From assembly GCA_014189875.1 (NCBI GenBank), contig BJFP01000003.1, positions 1 through 43,073 on the forward strand: a DNA stretch of 43,073 nt, written 5' to 3'. The DNA comes from Verrucomicrobiota bacterium. GTDB lineage: Bacteria > Verrucomicrobiota > Verrucomicrobiia > Chthoniobacterales > Chthoniobacteraceae. Shown piece after piece: positions 18,901 through 26,134 of this stretch (the stretch's first letter is position 1; each line of letters starts with the position of its first letter). Under the pieces are notes generated by a model. The model made no database searches. It was not told where the DNA came from and saw nothing but the letters and a program-made list of their open reading frames with translations. The translations under genes and the position numbers were made by a program.

Positions 18901-18988
18901 CGCGCAGCAGCGGGCGGATGTCCTTTTCAAAGTCAGCGGCGTGCGCTGTGCCGGTCGCCGCAAGAAACAGTGGAAGAAACCGTTTCAT
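15941..18988 (-). CDS. Cytochrome-like PSCyt1/DUF1549/DUF1553 secreted protein
   Basis: A 1015-aa secreted protein with a Sec-type signal (MKRFLPLFLAATGTAHA). Domain order: PSCyt1 with a heme-c-type motif CEECHG (C32, C35, H36); DUF1549/PSCyt2 with RRLSFDLHGLPP, HYGERWARHWLDIAHYADTH and a second heme-type site NCARCHDHK; a central beta-rich region (about 480-640, AINGVDFAAKDHSILGLHAN...TLTLVATDGGDG) that resembles an NPCBM carbohydrate-binding domain; then DUF1553/PSD1 (TRRVLVNRLWHHHFGQGIV, RRLDAESLRDAVLAVSG, ALALSNNEFTLQQA, ALMNANEFLYLD). It forms an operon with the adjacent DUF1501 gene. Odd feature: a four-unit heptamer repeat (16526-16553) sits in frame inside DUF1553, encoding SAIRNSQSAIE. 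Substrate and electron partner are unknown. Confidence 0.92.
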   Translation of the reverse strand: MKRFLPLFLAATGTAHAADFEKDIRPLLRERCEECHGAKKQKGELRLDAKVFAFKGGHDGPVIVPGDAGRSSLFKRIASTDNDERMPPKGDALTAVQIAAVKSWIEAGAAWPENDADRAAAVDKRLQHWAVQPVRTEFPTDASIDGFIRAKLVEKGLAMSPEADRRTLIRRLSFDLHGLPPAPERVEQFVKDRDPRAYEKLVDELLASPHYGERWARHWLDIAHYADTHGFERDMLRPDAWRYRDYVIESLNADKPYDSFLREQIAGDVLAPGDPQLVIATGFLAAGPWDFVGQVETKSDVLKRAARAGDLDDMVTQVITSTMGITINCARCHDHKLDPITQQEYYRLWAVFAGVKRGEREVNALETKRIADENARLTKERTKVRSEIAKLSGEGLDLADMVGGGDGHGMGVKGRGISLRDGTPVTAVLGYHRDIAANRLQKFEPNPLGFVQWVFVPDGRNPVPVALKQEVKLPETSGHTWDAIRNGPLNAQPGTAINGVDFAAKDHSILGLHANSGITFDLAKIRAANGLKAMRFTAELGFGAAANAANTLADFTVFVDTTERFQRLMMKKTESAHLDIEIPADAKTLTLVATDGGDGISSDLLFLGDARLAPAMNESKPAAASREKLNDLRAQAAALGGVNKALPVPTKVYATISEPLPPAVKVQGRGNPEDPQQEVTPGAFAWTKHAAVDFGTNATPEGERRAALAKWITDPANPLTRRVLVNRLWHHHFGQGIVTTPSDFGLGGDRPSHSELLDWLGGEFLKGGSSLKHMHRLICTSAAYRQSSVASDGTRRADPERGKAEAASGNLSAIRNSQSAIESARLLPSAATVDSANRLLWRQNPRRLDAESLRDAVLAVSGKLNIERGGPGFRDFNYTEAYAPIYEYITPDKPELWRRSIYRFIVRTTPHQFMSTLDCPNPANLTPARVQTTTALQALALSNNEFTLQQARHFATRAENETASREVAITRAFSLAFQREPTAAEARAAATLVAAQGLFALCRALMNANEFLYLD
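16526..16553. repeat. Four-unit heptanucleotide repeat (gattgcg/aattgcg)4 inside the DUF1553 gene
   Basis: Four tandem 7-bp units, two gattgcg then two aattgcg, 28 bp in all. On the coding strand they give SAIRNSQSAI. Same unit length, copy number and peptide rhythm as the repeat in dxr, but a different base sequence. Confidence 0.92.
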
Positions 18989-19043
18989 GGAAAACCGGAT
19001 CGTGTTTGCGGAATGATGAAGTCAGCGGATCACCGCGCGCCGC

Positions 19044-20093
19044 TCACTTCACGCCCATGAGGTGCTTCAGGATGTAAAGCTCGAGCGCCTCGTAGTCGCG
19101 CGCTTCGCGGAACTGCTGCACGAGCTTCGCATTCAGCGAGCGCGACTTTTCCACGAGGTGCAGGAAAAGCTCGCGGCTGTTTTTCAGATGATCCGTCACG
19201 GGGCAGCCGCGCTGGGTGCGCATCGCTTTCACGTCGAGCCCGATGAATTCGCCGCGCTTCCCGTAGCCGGATTCTTCGAGCACGCGGACCTGGTTGAACC
19301 CGACGCGCAGATTGGCGCCGCCAAAATTTTTGTCCTGATCGTATTTCAGCCCGTTCTGGTCGTTGAGGTGGACGCTCGCGAGCTTGTCGTGCGCTAGCGC
19401 GAAGGCCATTTCGTCGCTCGGGTCGAGGCCCGCGAGCAGCGCATGTGCGCTCTCGATGAGGCCCTTCACGCGCTTGTGATCCTTGGATGCGTAGGAAAGC
19501 GTGAGCGCGTGGCCGATGGTCGGCACGTAGGCTTGGTCCGTCGGTTCGTTCGGCTTCGGCTCGATCCAGATTTCGATTGTTGAGTCGTAGTCGAGGATCG
19601 CATTCACGGTTTCGAGCAGCCGCTGATACGCGAGCCGCGCGTCCTTCGCCTCGCGGATGTAGCTGCCCTCGCGCGCAAGCCAGAGCACGATGGCATTGCT
19701 GTCGATCGCCCGCGCGATATCCACGGATTTGCGCGTGCGATCCCATGCATAGGCGCGATCCTTCGCGCTGTTCGAGGTGTAGCAGCCGTCGGTCGTCTGC
19801 CCGGCGAACCACAGCCGTGGTGCGACGAACTCCGGCGTGAGACCGTGGTTGCCGAGCATCTTTTTCACGGCGGCGCATTTTTTCATGACCTGCGCGGGTG
19901 AAAGCGCATCCAAGCCCGGCACCACGTCGTCGTCGTGAAATTGCACGCCCTCGAAACCGAGCGGACGGTAGAGCGCGAACTTTTTCTCGTGCGGAAACGC
20001 CTTGCGCGTCTCGCCGCCGAAAGGGTCCGCGCCTTCGCTGATGTTCCAGGGGCCGAATGAAAAACGATACTGTGTGGGTTTGGTCTTGCTCAT
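19044..20093 (-). CDS. xylA: Xylose isomerase family protein
   Basis: TIM-barrel sugar isomerase interconverting an aldose and a ketose, most likely D-xylose and D-xylulose, in the cytosol. The 349-aa protein starts at ATG 20093 (MSKTKPTQYRFSFGPWN). XylA hallmarks: VQFHDDDVVP (H53, D56, the catalytic pair), WIEPKPNEP (E178, K180, metal and substrate ligands), SVHLNDQNG and LKYDQDKNFGG (metal-binding Asp pair). The family is normally about 390-440 aa, so this is a compact version. It lies 55 bp after the DUF1549/1553 operon's first gene in the opposite sense of transcription order, that is, upstream of it on the same strand, and might be read through into it. A 7-bp inverted repeat 58 bp ahead of the start could be an operator. 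No xylulokinase or transporter gene is in the window. Confidence 0.85.
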   Translation of the reverse strand: MSKTKPTQYRFSFGPWNISEGADPFGGETRKAFPHEKKFALYRPLGFEGVQFHDDDVVPGLDALSPAQVMKKCAAVKKMLGNHGLTPEFVAPRLWFAGQTTDGCYTSNSAKDRAYAWDRTRKSVDIARAIDSNAIVLWLAREGSYIREAKDARLAYQRLLETVNAILDYDSTIEIWIEPKPNEPTDQAYVPTIGHALTLSYASKDHKRVKGLIESAHALLAGLDPSDEMAFALAHDKLASVHLNDQNGLKYDQDKNFGGANLRVGFNQVRVLEESGYGKRGEFIGLDVKAMRTQRGCPVTDHLKNSRELFLHLVEKSRSLNAKLVQQFREARDYEALELYILKHLMGVK

Positions 20094-20150
20094 GTGGAGA
20101 GGTGGTTTTGCAAAGCGTGGCGTGCGGGGCTTCTTAGGATCGGGGGATGC

Positions 20151-20165
20151 GGTGAGTGACTCACC
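20151..20165. promoter_or_regulatory. Perfect 7-bp inverted repeat upstream of xylose isomerase (possible operator)
   Basis: The sequence ggtgagt-g-actcacc is a perfect palindrome with a 1-bp centre, ending 58 bp before the xylA start at 20093. Such a compact, isolated dyad in a promoter-sized gap is what a repressor site looks like, but no regulator gene is adjacent. Confidence 0.3.
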
Positions 20166-20291
20166 TTGTGCCGCTACTGTGCCGGAGCGCTTTGGGGGCG
20201 CGCGGTGATCTGTGCGTAGTAGTCGGCCCCGCAATGGGTCTTCATCTTCGCGTCATAAGCATAGCGCACCTGCAGCACAAGACCAAATGAA

Positions 20292-20784
20292 CAGGGCTCA
20301 CGCATCTAAATCCCGGCGGACTATAATTGCTATCACTGTGCTCTTAAGGTCGGTTCTGAAGCACGCTTGGGATGCACGCTCTCAAACTCACATCCACCAA
20401 GCGAACCGATCTCCTGAGCATCCTGCGTGAACTGCCCGATCCGCGCGTCGAGCGCACCCGGTTGCACAAGTTCGAGGACATCCTGGTCATCGCCATCTGC
20501 GCGCTGCTCTGCGGGGCGGAGAGCTTCGAGGACATGGAGCTTTTCGGCGACACCAAGCAAGGAGCCGTGGCTGCGCACTTTTCTGGAACTGCCCAATGGC
20601 ATCCCCAGCCACGACACCTTCAACCGCCTCTTCGCCGCGCTCGACTCGGCAGCGCTTCCTGGATGCGTTCATGCGCTGGACGCAAAGCCAGCGCACCGCG
20701 CAGGCCGACGAGGTCGTCGCCATCGGCGGCAAGGCGCTGCGCCGCATGGACGACAAGAGCAACGAATCGAGCGGAGCGAGATAG
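20292..20784 (+). pseudogene. ISAs1-family transposase remnant with two frameshifts
   Basis: Three short frames together spell the N-terminal half of an ISAs1-type DDE transposase. Frame one, from ATG 20372: LLSILRELPDPRVERTRLHK then ICALLCGAESFEDMELFGD. After a shift near 20563: PWLRTFLELPNGIPSHDTF then NRLFAALDS. After a second shift near 20652: RFLDAFMRWTQSQRTAQADE then VVAIGGKALRRMDDKSN. The usual catalytic IDGK reads IGGK here, so the first Asp of the triad is also lost. Coding similarity ends about 20770 and the C-terminal half is missing. A sequence at 20292 (cagggctcacgcatc) resembles a left terminal inverted repeat, from memory of the family; no right end was found. Confidence 0.8.
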
Positions 20785-20843
20785 CCAAAGGGCGGAGCCT
20801 TTGCCCGAAGGGCAGCGCCGGAGCGGCAATGCCTGACTGATAG

Positions 20844-20987
20844 TCGGAGAGCGGATGCGAGAAGGAGAAATCGGAAGGACTGCTGCCGGAGGAGCATGAG
20901 GAATTGGAGCGTTCGACGGAAGTGGAACGCGTGCTGAGTCTCGCAAAGGCCAGGGCACGGGCACGGCTTGACCAGCGTGCAGCGTGA
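20844..20987 (+). pseudogene. C-terminal remnant of a small helical (antitoxin-like) protein
   Basis: A frame without start codon runs 47 codons from 20844 to TGA 20985-20987 and contains EGLLPEEHEELERSTEVERV followed by LSLAKARARARL. Small ribbon-helix-helix or antitoxin-like proteins often end in an EELxxLLxLExxLxLLKAKARxxL pattern, so this may be the tail of such a gene cut by the adjacent insertion sequence. The remainder of 20785-21105 shows no gene. The identification rests on composition only. Confidence 0.3.
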
Positions 20988-21105
20988 GCCGGACGCGGAT
21001 CCCAGCGGCGCTCCGCGAGTCAGTCAGGCGGCGGGCTCAAGGGCTTTGCGTGTATTGTCTCTTGTATGAGGCGGATGGCATCCAAGGGATTTCCCCTTCC
21101 CCCCG

Positions 21106-21840
21106 CTAGCCGGGTCGCACGGCCGTGTATTGGGAGCAGATGCCGAGTTCGACGCGGCGCTTCACGTTTTGGAAACCTGATTCAGCCAGTGCCGTGAGGA
21201 TCACGTCGGGCGGCACACAGGCATCAATGGTCTCCCAGTAGTAGGCCATCATCTCGCTGGCATCCTTGCTGCCGGTGACGATGCGCGAAATCCAGGGCAG
21301 AACATTTCGAAAATAGAGCCGGCTGAATGCCATGCCGAGGCGGCTGGCTGGCTTGGAAATCTCCAGGATCAGCAGCCGGCCGCCCGGCTTGAGCACGCGG
21401 CGATACTCGGCAAAGGCGACTGCCAAGTCCTCGACGTGGCGCAATGCGTAGCCCATCGAAAGAAAATCGAATGCCGCGTCTGGCACGGGGAGCTGCTCGG
21501 CGCGGCCCAGCTTGAATTCCGCAGGCACGTGTTTCCGCGCCTCGGTGATCATGCCTTCACTCGGATCGACGCCGACCACATGGCCATTGCCGGCGAGGAT
21601 GTCGAGGATGGCCCTGGTCACCGCGCCGGTGCCGCACGCGACATCAATGACGTTCATGCCGGGCTTCAGTCCGGCGAGTTTCAGTGAGCGTTTGCGATGG
21701 AAATGACCCGTCCCGAGAAAACCGACGTTGGCCACCCGGTCGTAATGGGGCGCACTCCGGTTGAAAAGATCGCGCACGTAGGCGTGCTTCTCGCGGTCTT
21801 CCTGGTAGCGGGTGGTGATCGGCTGGTGCGGGGAGTTCAT
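21106..21840 (-). CDS. ubiE: UbiE/MenG quinone C-methyltransferase
   Basis: SAM-dependent C-methyltransferase of menaquinone or ubiquinone synthesis, 244 aa from ATG 21840. A longer TTG start at 21885 is possible but has no better ribosome binding site. Family marks: VRDLFNRSAPHYDRVAN, the SAM-binding NVIDVACGTGAVTRAILD, VGVDPSEGMI, GRAEQLPVPDAAFDFLSMG and YALRHVED, RRVLKPGGRLLILEISKP, YYWETIDACVPPDVI. The stretch ALRHVED replaces the usual GLRN of E. coli UbiE, and the sequence leans to the MenG type. No other quinone-synthesis gene is nearby. It could be called menG if the organism makes only menaquinone. Confidence 0.87.
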   Translation of the reverse strand: MNSPHQPITTRYQEDREKHAYVRDLFNRSAPHYDRVANVGFLGTGHFHRKRSLKLAGLKPGMNVIDVACGTGAVTRAILDILAGNGHVVGVDPSEGMITEARKHVPAEFKLGRAEQLPVPDAAFDFLSMGYALRHVEDLAVAFAEYRRVLKPGGRLLILEISKPASRLGMAFSRLYFRNVLPWISRIVTGSKDASEMMAYYWETIDACVPPDVILTALAESGFQNVKRRVELGICSQYTAVRPG

Positions 21841-22059
21841 CGGGTTGGTGGGCGGGACAGTGGCTGGCGCAACCGGCGCGGTCAAAGGCCAGTCGCGGCG
21901 ATATGGAACCCGCGACCGGGCCTATTTTTGGATTTCCATCCGCATCGGCGAGGCTGGGGTCGCTCACCGGGTTCTTCGGCTTGAGCACCGTGAAGACGCC
22001 GAGCAGCAGCAGCACGGTGGATTCGATCCGGGAGGCGGCGCTCGCGACGCTTCCCCGTT

Positions 22060-22992
22060 TCATTTCGTTGCCGGCCTTTTCTTCCCCTTTGAAATCGCGC
22101 TCTCGGTGATCGCGATAATCGCCGGGTGCGTGAGCCGCCGTTCGGCGGTCACCGCGTAGAACCTGACCTCCATGGCGCGTGAACTGCCGATCGAGACAAA
22201 GCCGTAGCGCTCGATGGCCTCCGCAGCGGCGGACGTGGGAATCGCCACGAATCCGCAGCTCTCGGAGGCGGCGATCTTTGCAAGCGCCCCGTCTTCGAAC
22301 TCCGCGACGATGCGCGGCTCGATGCCCTCGGCCCGGAACCACTTCTCCAGTTCGCGCCGGACGTTGCAGTTCTGCGTCGGGAAAATCGCCGCGACACCGT
22401 GCAGGTTGCGCGGGAAGCGGCCTGTGAGCGTCCTCGCGAAATCCGGCATTGCGAGGAAGGTGATGCCGGTCGTGCCCACGGGATGATTGAACAGCCGGAC
22501 GCCATGACCGGAGGATGCCGGCTCATCGGTAAGGACGACATCGAGCCGATGCGTTGCGAGTTGCGCCGTGAGGTCCGCCAGCTTGCCCTCGTGGCAGGCG
22601 AGACGGATGTGCGGCCGGTGTTCCAGGATCGGGCGCAGGAGGTCGAAGCCCACCAGCTTCGGAAGCGAATCGACAAGGCCGGCCTGCAGACGGAGTGAGC
22701 GCGTGGTGGGTGCCTGCTTCGCCGCCCGCAGGACCTCGCCGCCGAGGGTGAAGATTTCCTCCGCGTAGCCAAGAACGAGCTGGCCGAACTCCGTGAGCAC
22801 CGAGGAGCGTCCGCTGCGGCGGAAGAGATCCTCCCCGAGCGCGGACTCCAGGAGCTGGATTTGTGTGCAGATCGAAGGCTGGGACACGCGCAGCTTTTCG
22901 GCGGCCTGGCGGAGACTTCCCTCCTTCGCGACCGTCCAGAAGTAGCGAAGGTGGTGATAATTCAGGAATTCCAAGTCGGATGTGGATTCCAT
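22060..22992 (-). CDS. LysR-family transcriptional regulator, NhaR-like
   Basis: A 310-aa LysR-type regulator. The N-terminal winged helix-turn-helix reads LNYHHLRYFWTVAKEGSLRQ, AAEKLRVSQPSICTQIQLLE and SALGEDLFRRSGR; the opening LNYHHLRYFW is characteristic of the NhaR subgroup rather than generic LysR. Residues ~90-300 form the effector domain (LRLQAGLVDSLPKLVGFDLL, GTTGITFLAMPDFA, FPTQNCNVRRELEKWF). It is divergent from the hibernation/stress cassette starting at 23077; the 84 bp between them is the right size for a LysR-controlled divergent promoter, so control of that cassette is a reasonable inference. NhaR itself answers to sodium, but the inducer here is unknown. Confidence 0.9.
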   Translation of the reverse strand: MESTSDLEFLNYHHLRYFWTVAKEGSLRQAAEKLRVSQPSICTQIQLLESALGEDLFRRSGRSSVLTEFGQLVLGYAEEIFTLGGEVLRAAKQAPTTRSLRLQAGLVDSLPKLVGFDLLRPILEHRPHIRLACHEGKLADLTAQLATHRLDVVLTDEPASSGHGVRLFNHPVGTTGITFLAMPDFARTLTGRFPRNLHGVAAIFPTQNCNVRRELEKWFRAEGIEPRIVAEFEDGALAKIAASESCGFVAIPTSAAAEAIERYGFVSIGSSRAMEVRFYAVTAERRLTHPAIIAITESAISKGKKRPATK

Positions 22993-23076
22993 TTAATGAA
23001 AGTGTTCGTGTGATACTTGGTAATAGTCGAATCGGAGGATTTCAACGAATATCTTCATGCAAACAAGACCACTGCC
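22993..23076. promoter_or_regulatory. Divergent promoter region between LysR gene and stress cassette
   Basis: An 84-bp gap, clearly more AT-rich than the flanking genes, separates the divergently read LysR and HPF-like genes. It must hold both promoters and presumably the LysR binding site. I could not define -35/-10 boxes or a T-N11-A dyad with confidence. Confidence 0.45.
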
Positions 23077-23424
23077 ATGAACATCCAATACCACCACCTC
23101 CATCATACTCCTTCGCCGTCGCTTACCTCGCTGATCGAGAGACAGTTTGGGATCCTCGGGAGGTCGCTCCGGATCGATGAGGCCCGGGTGACCATCGAGC
23201 GGCGTCTCGCTTCGAGCCCGGCTTTCCGGTTCAGTGCGCACCTTGTCACGCCGGGCCCCGATGTTTACGCCGAGGCGCTCGACCACACGCTGCGCGCCGC
23301 GGTTCACAAGACGGTCTCGGAACTGGAGGACCGCATCGCCAGCCGGAAGCGCAAGCAGATGGCTGTCACGCGTCATTGCGCCCGCGGAGCATCTTTGCGG
23401 GGCGGAAAATCCAGCGCCCGCTAG
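23077..23424 (+). CDS. Short HPF/RaiA (S30AE) ribosome hibernation factor-like protein
   Basis: A 115-aa protein with the S30AE fold typical of hibernation-promoting factor and RaiA, which bind the 30S subunit and silence ribosomes in starvation. ATG 23077 is chosen over an in-frame upstream ATG at 23017, which lies in the promoter gap. Visible pattern: the strand-helix start, VTIERRLASSPAFRFSAHLV, TPGPDVYAEALDHTLRAAVH and the final helix KTVSELEDRIASRKRKQ, which is the most conserved part. There is no long-HPF C-terminal dimerisation domain; instead an Arg/Gly/Ser-rich tail of about 22 residues follows. First gene of the cassette, with the DUF1232 gene five bases downstream. Confidence 0.72.
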   Translation: MNIQYHHLHHTPSPSLTSLIERQFGILGRSLRIDEARVTIERRLASSPAFRFSAHLVTPGPDVYAEALDHTLRAAVHKTVSELEDRIASRKRKQMAVTRHCARGASLRGGKSSAR

Positions 23425-23429
23425 TCGCC

Positions 23430-23921
23430 ATGAATCACCACCCTGTTCCAGTCGCCAGGGGAATTCCCCTCACCCAAAAACCACGAGGTGGCTCCGTGCT
23501 TGTTGCCTGCATGGACCACCTCGTGGAAGGCGGACTCGAGTGCTATGTCGAGAATGGCGCCCGCCTGCTGGAGCCGGCGGACATCGAAGTCATCGCACTC
23601 GGTTTGCAGGATCTCCCCGCAAGGATCAGCGCGCTCCCGGTGGAATGCGAGCGGCTCGGATATCAGCTCGAGCTGCTTGCCAGCCTGATCGAGCGACGGG
23701 ACGCGTGGTTCCCGGAGACCGTTCGCCAGGAGACAGCCTTCGCGCTTCTCTACGCCGCGGATGAAATGGACCTGCTGCCGGACAGTAAGCCGGGCGTCGG
23801 TTACCTGGACGATGTCGCCGTCGCGGAAGTCGTCCTTTCCAGACACGCGGAGGTCTTCGAGCGCCATTGTGCCGAACTCGGTCAGGAATGGTCCGCCGTC
23901 CAGCCGCAGGCTCTTTTTTGA
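23430..23921 (+). CDS. DUF1232 (YkvA-like) protein
   Basis: A 163-aa protein whose C-terminal part matches the DUF1232/YkvA pattern: LLYAADEMDLLPDSKPGVGY followed by LDDVAVAEVVLSRH, the family's P-x-D-x-x-PD...GxLDD signature. The segment YAADEMDLLPD would be a membrane-associated helix in relatives, though here it is only weakly hydrophobic. The N-terminal half (CMDHLVEGGLECYVENGARL) is not assigned. It starts at ATG 23430, five bases after the HPF-like gene. The function of DUF1232 is not established; its place in a hibernation/stress operon is the only clue. Confidence 0.68.
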   Translation: MNHHPVPVARGIPLTQKPRGGSVLVACMDHLVEGGLECYVENGARLLEPADIEVIALGLQDLPARISALPVECERLGYQLELLASLIERRDAWFPETVRQETAFALLYAADEMDLLPDSKPGVGYLDDVAVAEVVLSRHAEVFERHCAELGQEWSAVQPQALF

Positions 23922-23959
23922 AACAACACAAGCACCAGAACAAACCCCGGAAACATCCC

Positions 23960-24718
23960 ATGAAACGGTCATTCAAATTCGCACGCAGTCTCGGAAGCGA
24001 CGGTCTCCTGCACGTCTCGTTCCTCCTCGTCCTCGCATTCATCCTGTCGGTCCACGGCTCGAGCCCGCGTGTCTTCGCCGGGGTCGGCTTCGTCCTCGCG
24101 CTTGTTGGCGCTGTGCTTGTGCACCGATTCGTCCAGCAGATGATGGCGCGCCAGGTTGCCGTCGCGACGGTGCCTGTCGGCCCCGTGGCGTGTCCGGCGC
24201 GGATTCCGGAAAAGCCGGCGCAGGAACTCCGTGTGTCCTGTCTGTCGCTGACCGGTCGTGAAATCCCGTCGGCCGTGGCGAAGTCGTCCACCGGCGACAT
24301 CGCGGTGCGCGAGGTGATGCTCACCGATTTCCAGACGCTTTCACCGGATGACACGCTTGGCGAAGCCACGCACCTGCTCATGGGAGGTTCACAGGAGGAT
24401 TTCCCCGTCGTGGATTACTCGTGCCTCGTCGGCGTGCTGACCCGCGACCGCCTTTTCGAAGCACTGCGCAGCGAGGGCGAGTCAGCGCTCGTTCGCGACA
24501 CGATGGAGCGGGACTTTGAGACCGCGCAGCCAAGTGATCGCCTGGATGAAGTGCTTGTGCGGACGGAATCCAGCCCTGCCGCCCTGCCGGTGATCAGCGG
24601 CGGCCGCCTCATCGGGATGCTCACCGAACAGAACATCAGCGAACGCCTGATGATTCGCGCTGCGCTCACGAGCCGGCGCCATACCTCCTCACTCCCCGAC
24701 GGCTCGTCCCAGTTCTGA
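23960..24718 (+). CDS. Membrane-anchored CBS-pair protein
   Basis: A 252-aa protein with two membrane helices near the N-terminus (about 17-32 and 37-57), a linker, and a tandem CBS (Bateman) module: CBS1 ~117-170 (REVMLTDFQTLSPDDTLGEA, then FPVVDYSCLVGVLTRDRLF) and CBS2 ~178-232 (DTMERDFETAQPSDRLDEVL, LPVISGGRLIGMLTEQNI). CBS pairs bind adenine nucleotides and report energy state. The layout looks like an M50-type site-2 protease/CBS fusion that has lost its protease part: no HExxH is present, so it is a sensor or regulator rather than an enzyme. The ATG at 23960 gives a clean start. Same operon as its neighbours by orientation and spacing. Confidence 0.8.
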   Translation: MKRSFKFARSLGSDGLLHVSFLLVLAFILSVHGSSPRVFAGVGFVLALVGAVLVHRFVQQMMARQVAVATVPVGPVACPARIPEKPAQELRVSCLSLTGREIPSAVAKSSTGDIAVREVMLTDFQTLSPDDTLGEATHLLMGGSQEDFPVVDYSCLVGVLTRDRLFEALRSEGESALVRDTMERDFETAQPSDRLDEVLVRTESSPAALPVISGGRLIGMLTEQNISERLMIRAALTSRRHTSSLPDGSSQF

Positions 24719-24837
24719 CCGTTAGCAATCGCCCACAGCCCGCGCCCCGTGCTCGTCGTGCGAGCCAGCGAGCATGAGTTCATTAAAACCAAACCGTCCC
24801 TCCTTGGAAAATCCGCGCCCTAGCCGTTCCTGATGCC

Positions 24838-25758
24838 ATGAAAGCTATCGTCATCGCTTACGACGGCTCGGAATGCTCCGAGGCCATCTTCACCGAGCTT
24901 CAGCACGCCGGTCTGCCGCCCGGACTCGACGCGCACGTGGTCTCCGTCGCGGAACTGTGGGCGCTCACCGCAGCCGATCCGGCCATGTGGGCACCGATGT
25001 CGGCAGACCCCCCGGTCGTGCGCTCTTCCGAGGCGGAGAAACTGGAGGCACTGCAGCGGGCAAGCGCGCTCGCCGAGCAGGGAGCCGCACGTTTGCAGGC
25101 GGCCTTTCCAGCGTGGTCGGTGGTGCCGGCGGGAACGGTCGGTTCCGTGGCCCACGCCATCGTGCAGCGGGCGCGGGAAATTTCCGCGGACATGATCTTC
25201 ATCGGATCGCACAGCCGCACCAAGGTCGGGCGTTTCTTCCTCGGCAGCGTCTCGCAGAAGGTGGCCACGGAGGCGAAATGCTCGGTGCGCATCTGCCGCC
25301 CGCGCCCGCTCTCGGGTGCCGCGCCGCGACTGCTCGTGGCCGTGGATGGCTCGCTCCCGTCGCACGCCGCGGTACGCGCCGTGGCGGAGCGCGCCTGGCC
25401 GGCGGCCACGGTGGTGGCCACGGTTGTCGTCATCGAACCCGCGCTCCGCGCGGCGATCGAGGTTCCGCCGGAGTTTTCCGCCGAATACCGGCGTCAGCGC
25501 GATGCGACGCTCGACTGGCTCGAAGCCGTGGCCACCGCCGCCCACCGCCAGCTCGAAATCCCCGGCCTCGTCCCCGAACGCCACACGCTCGACGGCGAGC
25601 CGAAATCCACGCTGATCGAGTGGGCGGAACGCTGGCGCGCGGACTGCCTTTTCATCGGAGCCTCCGGCCTGCAACACGCCGACACCGCAACGCTCGGCAC
25701 GGTGGCCTCGGCGCTGGCCGTGCGCGCCCACTGCTCGGTGGAAATCGTGCGCCCATGA
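24838..25758 (+). CDS. Tandem universal stress protein (UspA-like)
   Basis: A 306-aa protein of two USP domains (about 1-148 and 158-306). Domain 1 starts MKAIVIAYDGSECSEAIF and ends with the ATP-binding motif IGSHSRTKVGRFFLGSVSQK; domain 2 starts PRLLVAVDGSLPSHAAVRAV and ends IGASGLQHADTATLGTVASA. The G-x-x-G-x9-G-S/T motif is clear in domain 1 and partial in domain 2, so only the first domain may bind ATP well. Such double USPs are induced in hypoxia and growth arrest in other bacteria. It lies 119 bp after the CBS gene, a gap large enough for its own promoter. Confidence 0.9.
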   Translation: MKAIVIAYDGSECSEAIFTELQHAGLPPGLDAHVVSVAELWALTAADPAMWAPMSADPPVVRSSEAEKLEALQRASALAEQGAARLQAAFPAWSVVPAGTVGSVAHAIVQRAREISADMIFIGSHSRTKVGRFFLGSVSQKVATEAKCSVRICRPRPLSGAAPRLLVAVDGSLPSHAAVRAVAERAWPAATVVATVVVIEPALRAAIEVPPEFSAEYRRQRDATLDWLEAVATAAHRQLEIPGLVPERHTLDGEPKSTLIEWAERWRADCLFIGASGLQHADTATLGTVASALAVRAHCSVEIVRP

Positions 25759-25801
25759 CCGCCACGCCCTTTCTCGAAGAACAACGCAACCACACAAACC
25801 C

Positions 25802-26134
25802 ATGCCCACGACCAGCAAACCGAAATCCAAAAAGACCACGGCTCCAGCCACGGCTGCGGCCCACGAAATCAGATCCATCCGCCTGAGCCTGCATAGCCCG
25901 GAGGCACACACCGTCTGCCTCGCGGGCAGCTTCAACGACTGGCAGCCCGACCATCTCCAGTCCGACGCCGAGGGGAAATGGAGCATCGAACTGAGCCTGC
26001 CACCCGGCGACTACGAATACCTCTTCGTGGTGGACGATCGTTGGCTGCCCGATCCCGCGTGCGCGGAACGCCAGCCCAATCCCTTCGGCGGCGAAAACTC
26101 GGTGTTGCGTGTGCCGACAAACAGCCGTCCCTGA
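25802..26134 (+). CDS. CBM48 / AMPK-beta-like glycogen-binding protein
   Basis: A 110-aa single-domain protein. After a Lys/Thr-rich start (SKPKSKKTTAPATAAAHE) comes a CBM48 fold: IRLSLHSPEAHTVCLAGSFN, DWQPDHLQSDAEGKWSIELS, LPPGDYEYLFVVDDRWLPDP. FNDW and the GDYEYLFVVDD strand are the hallmark residues of the glycogen-binding domain of the AMP-activated kinase beta subunit and of branching enzymes. No catalytic domain is attached, so it probably docks on alpha-glucan or modulates a partner. It follows the USP gene by 43 bp and closes the intact part of the cassette. Confidence 0.87.
   Translation: MPTTSKPKSKKTTAPATAAAHEIRSIRLSLHSPEAHTVCLAGSFNDWQPDHLQSDAEGKWSIELSLPPGDYEYLFVVDDRWLPDPACAERQPNPFGGENSVLRVPTNSRP

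Noticed and set aside
21841-22064. An open minus-strand frame between the LysR and ubiE genes starting MKRGSVASAASR and containing LLLLGVF
   Set aside because: It begins inside the LysR stop codon and runs on into ubiE out of frame; the hydrophobic run is short and no family is recognised, so chance is as likely.
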